A DNA stretch of 6,195 nucleotides from Chthoniobacterales bacterium (GTDB lineage Bacteria > Verrucomicrobiota > Verrucomicrobiae > Chthoniobacterales > UBA10450), in contig QHBL01000336.1 of assembly GCA_003244125.1 (NCBI GenBank), positions 1-6,195 on the forward strand. The letters run 5' to 3'. Under the pieces are notes generated by a model, which was not told the DNA's origin, ran no database searches, and worked only from the letters and a program-made list of their open reading frames with translations. Within the stretch, counting starts at the first letter, position 1. The number at the start of each line of letters is the position of its first letter. This document shows positions 1 through 5,691 of this stretch, one piece after another. The position numbers and the translations under genes are program-made.

Positions 1-2
1 TG

Positions 3-209
3 CGCTGGGCTTTGCAGACGCTGCGGAAGTATGCCCCTATTGTCGCGGGCGATCTCTGCGGCGCCTGGTCGGCGCCGCGATTTGCCCGCGCCAAACAAGG
101 GTTCGCCGCGCAAATGGATCATCCCCGGATTCAATTGCCGGACATTACTGCGATACGAAATGCAAACCGCGCTGCTTTCGAAGCGCTCTGGCCGGTGTTA
201 GCTCAGTGA
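3..209 (+). CDS. C-terminal end of an unrecognised protein (5' partial)
   Basis: The frame is open from the left edge of the window to a TGA at 207-209, giving about 68 residues that end in FEALWPVLAQ. The gene almost certainly starts upstream of the window; a TTG at 12 is only an internal codon. The visible part looks soluble, with a mixed hydrophobic/basic composition (LRKYAPIVAGDLCGAWSAP, then an Arg/Ala-rich helix-like tail) and no membrane segment. I do not recognise a family from this tail. Its last 12 bases overlap the stop end of the minus-strand transporter gene, so the two genes converge with no intergenic space. That overlap, and the absence of any other good reading of bases 1-197, are the main reasons to regard it as real. 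Confidence 0.55.
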   Translation, partial: RWALQTLRKYAPIVAGDLCGAWSAPRFARAKQGFAAQMDHPRIQLPDITAIRNANRAAFEALWPVLAQ

Positions 210-530
210 GACGAGCACCACTCCGGCGCTGACCAAAATCGCGCCTAAAAGGAGTCGCGCCGTCAGTCTTTCGCGCAAAATGAAGGCAGCCAGGATGGTG
301 ATGATGACGACGCTCATCCCCTGGAATGGATAAAGGTAACTGAGATCGAATTGCCGCAGCAGCCCGAGCGTGACGAAAAAGGAAAACGTCATCGCGACGA
401 GGCCGCTGCTGAAAAATTTGGCGAAACGGGCGCTGCGCAGCTCGTGTTCCATGGCGTGCTTGAGCAGGAGCTGGCCCGCGACAAAAGCCAGGAGCGTGAG
501 CGAGATGAGCAATGCGGAAATCGGCGTCAT
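198..530 (-). CDS. Small 4-TM drug/metabolite transporter (EamA/SMR-like) subunit, downstream partner
   Basis: This is a 110-residue, very hydrophobic protein starting MTPISALLISLTLLAF and ending in SAGVVLVSLS. Four membrane helices fit at about residues 5-22, 42-62, 66-88 and 91-109. The end of helix 1 reads GQLLLKHAM, and the last loop and helix carry the FILRERLTARLLLGAILVSAG pattern, which is typical of half-size members of the drug/metabolite transporter superfamily (ArnE/ArnF-like or SMR-like proteins). Such proteins work in the inner membrane as homo- or heterodimers that export or flip small or lipid-linked molecules; the substrate here cannot be read. I chose the ATG at 530-528 because it overlaps the upstream gene's TGA as ATGA and has a GGAGG seven bases upstream. 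The reading frame continues upstream without a stop, but that part is Arg-rich and is a shadow of the neighbouring gene. The ATGA overlap suggests translational coupling and a 1:1 complex with the upstream subunit. Confidence 0.88.
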   Translation of the reverse strand: MTPISALLISLTLLAFVAGQLLLKHAMEHELRSARFAKFFSSGLVAMTFSFFVTLGLLRQFDLSYLYPFQGMSVVIITILAAFILRERLTARLLLGAILVSAGVVLVSLS

Positions 531-991
531 AACTTTTCCTCCAGGCGCGCTACCGGCTTCGCCACGACGAAAATTCCGCCGACCACGAGAGCGATCCCGG
601 CCCAGCGGCGCGCCGAGATTATTTCGCCAAGGAAAATCCAGGAGCCGAGCGGGATGAGGACGTGGACGAATTGCGAAAGGGGGAATGCGATGGAGAGCGG
701 GATAAAACGCAGCACGTAGAGCCAGCTCACGAAACTGATGGCGACGAGCACGATTCCCAGCCAGACGAGGGGCGAAGCCAGTCCGGACACGCCGGTCCAA
801 TTCACGCTGGCGGGAAGTGCGGGCGCCTTCATGGCGCCGCGTTTTAGGAACAGCTCAGCGGTAGCGACGGCGACGGTGCTGAAGCCGATCTGGAACCATG
901 GATTAAGGAAGATAGTGACGAGTGGCGAGTGACGAGTGGCGAGTGACGAATCGCCCCGCGATTTGTCATCGTGCGGAAAAGCGCGCGTCAT
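527..991 (-). CDS. Small 4-TM drug/metabolite transporter (EamA/SMR-like) subunit, upstream partner
   Basis: This 154-residue protein has four predicted membrane helices at about residues 32-49, 73-94, 98-121 and 128-146. Helix 1 contains AELFLKRGAM. The end of helix 3 and helix 4 read FLGEIISARRWAGIALVVGG, the characteristic GE...R..AG...GG signature at the end of EamA half-domains. It is homologous in layout to the protein encoded at 198-530, and together they probably form a heterodimeric inner-membrane exporter or flippase of unknown substrate. The start is uncertain. The ATG at 991-989 lies inside a palindromic repeat, and residues 15-26 are encoded by a 14-bp tandem repeat, so the first 30 residues look like recruited repeat DNA. 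However, no ATG, GTG or TTG occurs in frame between residue 2 and the end of helix 1, so this ATG is the only ordinary start that keeps helix 1. No Shine-Dalgarno sequence precedes it. The stop overlaps the next gene's start (ATGA). Confidence 0.82.
   Translation of the reverse strand: MTRAFPHDDKSRGDSSLATRHSPLVTIFLNPWFQIGFSTVAVATAELFLKRGAMKAPALPASVNWTGVSGLASPLVWLGIVLVAISFVSWLYVLRFIPLSIAFPLSQFVHVLIPLGSWIFLGEIISARRWAGIALVVGGIFVVAKPVARLEEKL
538..542 (-). promoter_or_regulatory. Shine-Dalgarno GGAGG for the downstream transporter subunit
   Basis: On the minus strand GGAGG lies seven bases before the ATG at 530-528, inside the last codons of the upstream subunit. It is the only canonical, well-spaced Shine-Dalgarno sequence I found among the starts in this window, and it supports the choice of start at 530. 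Confidence 0.75.
915..949. repeat. 14-bp tandem repeat, 2.5 copies
   Basis: The unit GTGACGAGTGGCGA occurs at 915-928 and 929-942, followed by a partial third copy at 943-949. The two full copies are identical. The repeat lies within the reading frame of the upstream transporter subunit, where it encodes residues 15-26. Short GTGA-type repeats of this kind often sit between genes, which is a reason to doubt the annotated N-terminus. Confidence 0.85.
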
Positions 992-1080
992 CCCGAGCGA
1001 AGCGAAGCGGAGGTCGAGGGATTCCCGTGCAGGACTTTTAGGTAACTTCCACGGGATCCCTCGACTCCGCTCGGGATGAC
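987..1080. repeat. Palindromic intergenic element, copy 1 (94 bp)
   Basis: The element is bounded by GTCATCCCGAGC (987-998) and its exact reverse complement GCTCGGGATGAC (1069-1080). The arms continue inward with GGAG-TCGAGGGA-TCCCG on the left and CGGGATCCCTCGACTCCGC on the right, so most of the element can fold into one long hairpin with a loop of roughly 24 bases. The left arm carries about 10 extra bases (GAAGCGAAGC). It has no coding capacity and resembles a REP- or MITE-like non-autonomous repeat. It fills most of the gap between the FemAB-like gene and the transporter pair and includes the apparent ATG of the first transporter subunit. Confidence 0.88.
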
Positions 1081-1108
1081 AGCTCGCGCTTTTCTACATC
1101 CGGCCAGT

Positions 1109-2269
1109 TCATCCCCAAAGTTCCGCCGCATTGGGGAAACGCCGCAGCACGGCATCGTGCCGCGTCGGCTCGAGCCATTTCACGACGCGTCCGAAGATGG
1201 GATTAAGCACGGCACGGGAGTGGCGCACGTAGAGATCAAGCGGCGCGAGCTCGAAGCCGAGGTGAAGCTTGGGGTCGTAGTTGAGCGGGCTGCTGCAATA
1301 GAAGGTGAGACCGTTCTCGATGGCCCAGCTGAGAATGTCGCGAATGGTGTGGAAGTAGAGATGGAGATCGAGCGCGACTGAGTAATCGAGACCGAGATAC
1401 TCGTCGTAAATCGTGCCGTCGTGGACAAAGCAGAGGCTGAAGGCAACGATACAGCCCTCGATTCGCCAGATGAAATAGCGAGTGCGTTCCGGCATCTCGC
1501 GACCGACCTGGCGAAGATACTCTTTGGTCAATGTCTCGAACTTCATCGGCGAACGCTCGTGCACGGCGAGGTAAAGCGGATAGACCTCGTCAATGTAAGG
1601 TGTGATGTCGCTCGTGATCTCGCGCGTGATCTCGGCGGCACGGTCGATCTTGCGAAACTTGCGGCGCAGACTCTTGCGCGTGGCGTAGCCGAGGCCGGCG
1701 AGATAGTCGTCGAAATCGCGATAGTTCAGGGCGAGCCGCGTCATCGGCATGCTCGGCACACGCGCATAGCCATTGCTTGAAAAGCAGCCGAGCACGTCCC
1801 GGTATTTGGATGAGAAATCCTTTAGAGCGATAAGGGAGGCTTTGCCGCCGCGCGCGATCGCCGGCAGCACGGCGTGCAGGGCATCAGCCAGCCAGGGCAA
1901 ATCCGCTGACGCGAAATTACCCATGTGGCCTTCGCCCGCCGCGCAGCCGACCATCAGCATGCGCATGGTGAGAAAACGCGGAAAGGCGCGGCGGACTTTC
2001 TCGGCCATCTGCCGGAAACCACCGGGGATTCCTTCGACCAGATTCTGCTGCACAAAAAAGAACGGCTGAATGCCGCGCACCGCACCGGCAGTATCACGCA
2101 GGAGAAGATACTGGTACTGGAAGTCGTTAGCCAGCGTCTGCTCGATGATCTCATAGTAACGATGATCCTTGCACTGGCTGCGGAAGGCGCGGCTCCATTC
2201 ACCTGATGCGGCAAGATCATTGCGCTGGAGAATGGTGGCGGTGCCACCCGGAAATGAGAACGTAGACAT
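1109..2269 (-). CDS. FemAB/GNAT-like acyltransferase (Acetyltransf_6 / FemAB-like fold)
   Basis: This 386-residue soluble protein has the layout of FemAB-like N-acyltransferases, which are two GNAT-type domains in tandem. The first domain is about residues 1-170, with a hydrophobic core near QYQYLLLRDTAGAVRGIQPF (51-70). The second is about 176-350. It begins with a basic helix (KSLRRKFRKIDRAAEI, 199-214), followed by the strand-strand pattern RYFIWRIEGCIVAFSLCFVHDG (264-285), then TIYDEYLGLDY (286-296), a helix DLHLYFHTIRDILSWAIENG (301-320), and NYDPKLHLGFELAPLDLYVRH (330-350). The family transfers aminoacyl or acyl groups to cell-wall or other amine acceptors; the acceptor here is unknown. 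The ATG at 2269 gives a full-length protein, but only a weak purine stretch precedes it. It lies 32 bases downstream of the mechanosensitive channel gene on the same strand and is probably co-transcribed with it. A palindromic repeat follows its stop. Confidence 0.82.
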   Translation of the reverse strand: MSTFSFPGGTATILQRNDLAASGEWSRAFRSQCKDHRYYEIIEQTLANDFQYQYLLLRDTAGAVRGIQPFFFVQQNLVEGIPGGFRQMAEKVRRAFPRFLTMRMLMVGCAAGEGHMGNFASADLPWLADALHAVLPAIARGGKASLIALKDFSSKYRDVLGCFSSNGYARVPSMPMTRLALNYRDFDDYLAGLGYATRKSLRRKFRKIDRAAEITREITSDITPYIDEVYPLYLAVHERSPMKFETLTKEYLRQVGREMPERTRYFIWRIEGCIVAFSLCFVHDGTIYDEYLGLDYSVALDLHLYFHTIRDILSWAIENGLTFYCSSPLNYDPKLHLGFELAPLDLYVRHSRAVLNPIFGRVVKWLEPTRHDAVLRRFPNAAELWG

Positions 2270-2275
2270 TGGGAC

Positions 2276-2289
2276 GCCCGCGGCCGGGC
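2276..2289 (-). other. Small GC hairpin between the channel and acyltransferase genes
   Basis: On the minus strand GCCCG-GCCG-CGGGC can form a 5-bp stem with a 4-base loop, 12 bases after the channel stop codon and 6 bases before the acyltransferase ATG. It is not followed by a T-run, so it is unlikely to be an intrinsic terminator. It could affect initiation at the downstream start. Confidence 0.3.
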
Positions 2290-2301
2290 TAAAACGTATT
2301 A

Positions 2302-3441
2302 TTACGCGGCGCTGGCGTTTTGCTCAAGCGCGCCGTCAGCACGCGAGCGCTGCTGCGATTCATTCATCTCCACCCGCACCACACCCGAGCGGAAGTTGAG
2401 ATCGCGCTGCGGAATGGGGATCTCGATCCCGAGCTCGCTGAACTTTTTGGCCATGGCGAAGTTCAGATCGCTCCGAAAACGGCTGGGCCGGTTGCTCATC
2501 TCATCGCTCCAGACGACGAGCTCGAGATTGATCGAGCTATCGCCGAAATTATTCAGGAACACACTGGGCGCCGGATCGCTCAGGACGCTTTCGTGATTGC
2601 GCGCGATCTCGACCATGGCGTCGCGCACCTTGTCGAGATCGCTGCCGTAAGCCACCCCCACCGGCAGACGAAAGCGCACGCGCGGATCGCCGTAGGTCCA
2701 GTTTTTTACCGGCGAATCGATGAACTTCGTGTTCGGCACGATCATGGCGATGTTGTCGTTAGTGATGATGACGGTGCTGCGGGCGCGGATTTGCTGCACC
2801 TGACCGGTGACGCCGGCGACTTCGACGCGGTCGCCGATGGTGATCGGCCGCTCCGCGAGAATGACCAGACCGGAGATAAAATTGCTGGCGATATTTTGCA
2901 GGCCAAAGCCAACACCGACACCGACAGCGCCGGCAAAAACAGTGAGCGTCCCGAGATGAATACCGGCGTTGTCAAGGACGATGAAGACGCCGGCGACGAG
3001 GACGACGTTGCTGACGATTTGTGAAATCGCGTACTGAAGTGAGCGATCGAGGCCACTGTTAACGAGCAGCCGATTGAAGAGGAACGTTTTGGTGCGGGCG
3101 GAAAACCAGAAGACGGCGAGCAGCAGGCCGACGAGGAGAAAGACCTGAACGAGCGTGAGTGAAACGGCCGGCAGCGGCTGATTCCATGCCAGGGGAATGC
3201 CGCCGGCATTGATCGCGGTGACGGTGAAGAAGATGAGCGCGGCGAGGCTGAGGATGGTCGGGACGATGGAGGCGAAGCTTTTGCCGAGCTTGAGCCGGGT
3301 GAGAAGGCGGCGGAAGAAATCGCTCTGAAAGACTCGCGCCAGGAGCAGTCCTCCGGCGAAAAAGCTGACGAACGCCACCATGCCCGCAGCGGTGATGTAA
3401 TGACCGCCGATGTGAAGGAGCGGCTCGTTAAAGAAGCGCAC
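2302..3441 (-). CDS. MscS-family small-conductance mechanosensitive channel
   Basis: This 379-residue inner-membrane channel releases solutes on hypo-osmotic shock. Transmembrane segments fit at about residues 17-36, 57-77, 93-113 and 138-158, followed by the glycine/alanine-rich pore helix FAGAVGVGVGFGLQNIASNF (169-188). Next is the MscS beta-domain (ILAERPITIGDRVEVAGVTG, 194-213, and the IVPNTKFI loop at 234-241). The C-terminal alpha/beta domain ends in GIEIPIPQRDLNFR (338-351), the usual family ending, and is followed by a polar tail of about 28 residues. The start is GTG at 3441-3439: an in-frame TAA at 3447-3445 rules out anything further upstream, and the next ATG (residue 21) would cut into helix 1. 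With one helix pair more than E. coli MscS (which has three helices), it resembles the mid-sized MscS relatives. It probably forms an operon with the acyltransferase gene 32 bases downstream. Confidence 0.93.
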   Translation of the reverse strand: MRFFNEPLLHIGGHYITAAGMVAFVSFFAGGLLLARVFQSDFFRRLLTRLKLGKSFASIVPTILSLAALIFFTVTAINAGGIPLAWNQPLPAVSLTLVQVFLLVGLLLAVFWFSARTKTFLFNRLLVNSGLDRSLQYAISQIVSNVVLVAGVFIVLDNAGIHLGTLTVFAGAVGVGVGFGLQNIASNFISGLVILAERPITIGDRVEVAGVTGQVQQIRARSTVIITNDNIAMIVPNTKFIDSPVKNWTYGDPRVRFRLPVGVAYGSDLDKVRDAMVEIARNHESVLSDPAPSVFLNNFGDSSINLELVVWSDEMSNRPSRFRSDLNFAMAKKFSELGIEIPIPQRDLNFRSGVVRVEMNESQQRSRADGALEQNASAA

Positions 3442-3487
3442 TGATTAAGCTGTGAGGGCGAAGCCGTAGCGCAAGAGAAAAGCAGCC

Positions 3488-3584
3488 TGTCATCCCGAGC
3501 GGAGTCGAGGGAATCCCGCCGCGCTACCTTAACGGTGACTTCCGCGGGATCCCTCGACTCCGCTTTGCTGCGCTCGGGATGACA
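3488..3584. repeat. Palindromic intergenic element, copy 2 (97 bp)
   Basis: The ends are TGTCATCCCGAGC (3488-3500) and GCTCGGGATGACA (3572-3584), a perfect 13-bp inverted pair. The inner arms GGAGTCGAGGGAATCCCG and CGGGATCCCTCGACTCCGC also match, and the short central part shares TTAA.GGT.ACTTCC-like sequence with copy 1. About 10 extra bases (complement GCAGCAAAGC) lie in the right arm, whereas copy 1 has its extra bases in the left arm. The element sits in the gap between acpP and the channel gene, with no plausible gene inside it. Translations of it on the minus strand give the familiar spurious HPERSKAESRD peptide. Confidence 0.9.
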
Positions 3585-3596
3585 GGGCTGTGGGTT

Positions 3597-3629
3597 CCGC
3601 GTGCCGTCGCGCAAGCGCCGCGTGCCGTC
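3597..3629. repeat. Pair of 12-bp direct repeats
   Basis: CCGCGTGCCGTC occurs at 3597-3608 and again at 3618-3629, just downstream of acpP on the minus strand and next to the palindromic element. There is no evident function. Confidence 0.5.
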
Positions 3630-3638
3630 AGCGGACCC

Positions 3639-3905
3639 TTAGCTGCCGCTCTCGCCTTCCTTCGGCTTGGCCCGCTCTTTGATGTAGCTAATGACGTCGC
3701 CGACAGTCTGGAGTTTCTCCGCGTCTTCGTCGGGAACTTCCACCCCGAACTCTTCCTCGAACGCCATGACCAGCTCAACGATGTCGAGGGAATCAGCTCC
3801 CAAATCCTCGATGAAGGAAGCCTGCGGCGTGACCTGCTCAGGATTAACGCCGAGTTGTTCGACGATGATGTCCTTAACCTTTTCTTCGATTGATTTGTCG
3901 GCCAT
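3639..3905 (-). CDS. acpP: Acyl carrier protein
   Basis: This 88-residue acidic protein is close to the usual ACP length of about 78, with a short extra polar tail (KPKEGESGS). It carries acyl intermediates of fatty-acid synthesis in the cytoplasm on a phosphopantetheine arm attached to Ser39 in the motif [13 protein letters not shown]. Helix 1 ([17 protein letters not shown], 4-20), the recognition helix after Ser39, and the [17 protein letters not shown] and [11 protein letters not shown] segments all match the family. The ATG at 3905-3903 was chosen because the translation upstream of it is unrelated to ACPs and the canonical N-terminus [10 protein letters not shown] begins there. No Shine-Dalgarno sequence is visible. 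Unlike many bacterial acpP genes, it has no fabD, fabG, fabF or rnc next to it in this window. A promoter-like pair lies about 17 bases upstream. Confidence 0.96.
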   Translation of the reverse strand: MADKSIEEKVKDIIVEQLGVNPEQVTPQASFIEDLGADSLDIVELVMAFEEEFGVEVPDEDAEKLQTVGDVISYIKERAKPKEGESGS

Positions 3906-3921
3906 AGAATTTAGTGCCCCC

Positions 3922-3950
3922 GCGATACTCCGCGGCGCGCGCGTTGGCAA
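3922..3950 (-). promoter_or_regulatory. Candidate sigma70-type promoter for acpP
   Basis: On the minus strand TTGCCA (3950-3945) is separated by exactly 17 bases from TATCGC (3927-3922). This would start transcription about 10 bases before the acpP ATG, giving a very short leader. The -35 matches the TTGACA consensus at four or five positions and the -10 matches only in part, so this is a candidate only. Confidence 0.4.
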
Positions 3951-3962
3951 GTACGAAAATGT

Positions 3963-4030
3963 GAATGGTGACCGGTGAATCGTGAATGGAGGCGGCGCTG
4001 ATTCTATTCACCAGTGACCAGTCACCATTC
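3963..4030. repeat. Imperfect inverted repeat between divergent acpP and the unknown gene
   Basis: GAATGGTGACCGGTGAAT (3963-3980) is repeated in inverted form at 4006-4030, whose complement reads GAATGGTGAC-TGGTCAC-TGGTGAAT. The right arm carries an extra 7 bases. GTGAATGG is also repeated directly at 3961 and 3982. The arms could pair around a loop of about 25 bases. It lies in the shared upstream region of two divergent genes and overlaps a possible GTG start (4014) of the plus-strand gene. Confidence 0.75.
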
Positions 4031-4058
4031 CAACTCCTCCGGTGGACTTCTCCCGCCG

Positions 4059-5594
4059 ATGAAGTACATGAGCAACGTGCCCTCCCCCGCAGAACCGCCG
4101 CCGGATCTGATCGACCTGCGCTTTCTCCCGGCCTGGGTAAAACAGGATGCGGCGCAGTACTCCAACTTCGAAGGCGAAGAGGCGCCGGCGACGCAATTTG
4201 ATCGCAGCACGGGGCGCCCGCGGCAGCGCGATCGTCATCGCGATAAACGGCGCGAGCAACGTCCCGAACGCGGTCCGAAAGAACGCGACCAGCAGACTCG
4301 CGGTGAACGTCGCGAGCCGCGGCGCGACAACAGGTCGCCGCGTCCGGACATGCCGCAGCGTGCACCCGAAGTGCTGCCGCAGCTCGACGTGCGTTTTCTC
4401 CCGCACAATACGGCGTTCGAAAACGTGGCCGCGCAAATAAAAAACGGCACGGCGGCCTACTCGCTGTTCGCGCTGGCGCGTTTGTTTTTACAAAAACCTG
4501 AACGCTACGACGTGCGCATTACTGCGAGCGAGCCCGAGCCGGCGTTCTTTCGGCTGGGAGAATCGAGCGTCATCGCGCGTGACCGCATCGCGGTGGAGAG
4601 TTCGGCGTTTCGCGCGCTCCGGGACGAATTTTACGAAACGGAGGTGACGCTAAGCGAACCGATAAAAGGGAACTTCACCAGCGTGGCGCGTGAACGCAGC
4701 AGCGGCGCCTTGCTCGGACCGACGAATCATCATGCTTATCAGCCGCAGCTGCGCCGTTTGTACGAGCAGCGGTTCAGCCGGCGGATGGGCTTTGCCGATT
4801 TTCAACGGCAGATCGAGATCGTGAGCGATCCGGCGCTGGTCGAGCAGTGGAAAGAGGAAACGCGCAAGCTGACGAAATTCACCACTCGCCAAGAGGACTC
4901 GCCGCAGACTTTCCATTCGGAGCAGGAAGCGGAGCGGCATTTTCGAGAAAAACATCTTCCGGAGCTGATCGCGGAGACGCGTGAGGCGGAGATCGATGGC
5001 GTGACGAGCCGGCAGTTGCGTGACCGCGGTATCAACCGCGTGATCGAGAACGCGTGGGCGGCGGAGGAACGCTCGCCCTCGAAGATGATGCAGGAGCTGG
5101 CAGGCAGGCTGCGCGCGGCGGGCTTGCACATTTTCCGGCACCGCAAAGGGATGCTTTTCGTCTCGCCCATTCGGCCGAAGGCGATCGATGAAGCGGCCAT
5201 CTCGGATTCGGTGCGGATGATTGTGGAAACGCTGAAAGCTTCGCCGCGGATGAACCGGAAGAATTTGGCGGAAAAATTGATTCCGGCGGATGCGGTGAAT
5301 GAAGATGCGAAATTGAAGCTCGCGTCCGATTTGCGCTGGCTCGTGCGGGAGGGCCATCTCATTGAATTCAATGACGGCTCGCTGGATTTGCCGCGGCCGA
5401 AAGCACCAGCGCAGGAAAGTGCTGCGCCTGCAACGGATGAGGCGTCGTCCGTTGTTGCGGTTGAGCAGTCCGCGGCAGACGCCGGTCCGCAGAATATCGC
5501 ACCGTCGGCTGCAGTGCCGAGCGTCGGAGCGGGCGAGGAACCTCATACTTCGCCGGTAAGCCGCACCGATGCGAGTGAAGTTCTAGCCAGTTGA
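4059..5594 (+). CDS. Conserved-looking protein of unknown function with Arg-rich linker and winged-helix-like C-terminal segment
   Basis: I do not recognise this protein of about 511 residues. From the ATG at 4059, the order is as follows. A short N-terminal motif DLIDLRFLPAWV lies at about 16-27. A very basic, low-complexity segment of roughly 50 residues (48-97) is dominated by Arg with Asp, Glu, Gln and Pro. A second copy of the motif, QLDVRFLPHNTAF, lies at about 108-120. A globular region follows (about 125-380) with GALLGPTNHHAYQ (216-228) and many Arg/Glu helices. A winged-helix-like stretch lies at about 384-445 (RMIVETLKASPRMNRKNLAE, then LRWLVREGHLIEFNDGSLDL). An Ala/Pro/Ser-rich tail ends the protein. 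There is no signal peptide or membrane helix, so it is probably cytoplasmic. Arg-rich disorder plus a winged helix points to nucleic-acid or ribosome association, but that is inference. The start is uncertain: a GTG at 4014 lies inside an inverted repeat, and ATG 4059 or ATG 4068 is more plausible. It is divergent from acpP and convergent with rpmB. Confidence 0.8.
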   Translation: MKYMSNVPSPAEPPPDLIDLRFLPAWVKQDAAQYSNFEGEEAPATQFDRSTGRPRQRDRHRDKRREQRPERGPKERDQQTRGERREPRRDNRSPRPDMPQRAPEVLPQLDVRFLPHNTAFENVAAQIKNGTAAYSLFALARLFLQKPERYDVRITASEPEPAFFRLGESSVIARDRIAVESSAFRALRDEFYETEVTLSEPIKGNFTSVARERSSGALLGPTNHHAYQPQLRRLYEQRFSRRMGFADFQRQIEIVSDPALVEQWKEETRKLTKFTTRQEDSPQTFHSEQEAERHFREKHLPELIAETREAEIDGVTSRQLRDRGINRVIENAWAAEERSPSKMMQELAGRLRAAGLHIFRHRKGMLFVSPIRPKAIDEAAISDSVRMIVETLKASPRMNRKNLAEKLIPADAVNEDAKLKLASDLRWLVREGHLIEFNDGSLDLPRPKAPAQESAAPATDEASSVVAVEQSAADAGPQNIAPSAAVPSVGAGEEPHTSPVSRTDASEVLAS

Positions 5595-5626
5595 GAGATC
5601 TTTCGCTCCGCTCAGGAGGCGGACAC

Positions 5627-5646
5627 GTTGCCGCGATTCGCGCAAC
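5627..5646. terminator. Hairpin between convergent genes, possible bidirectional terminator
   Basis: GTTGC-C-GCG-ATT-CGC-GCAAC forms an 8-bp stem with one bulged C and a 3-base loop, in the 97-bp gap between the stop of the unknown plus-strand gene and the stop of rpmB. Neither strand has a T-run after it, so it does not meet the standard for an intrinsic terminator, although its position fits one. Confidence 0.35.
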
Positions 5647-5691
5647 TCAGACGGCGGCCGATGGCAGCGACGCGCTTTGCGAGACAGGCAG

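Noticed and set aside
987..1080. Palindromic element as a CRISPR repeat or a complete insertion sequence
   Set aside because: There are only two dispersed copies, with no regular spacers and no transposase gene in or near them.
2320..3024. A 234-codon plus-strand frame opposite the channel gene
   Set aside because: It is rich in Asp/Ala/His, antisense to the MscS beta and C-terminal domains, and shows no recognisable motif.
2742..3614. A 290-codon minus-strand frame overlapping the channel gene and the palindromic element
   Set aside because: It is Ser/Pro/Arg-rich, in another frame of a clear MscS gene, and its start is the known spurious HPERSKAESRD translation of the repeat.
4008..4436. 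Minus-strand frames opposite the Arg-rich linker
   Set aside because: They are mirror images of the biased codon use in the linker, with no independent support.
4650..5546. A 298-codon open frame on the minus strand opposite the unknown gene
   Set aside because: It is Arg/His-rich with no domain pattern and lies wholly antisense to a better coding frame; it is expected in GC-rich DNA.
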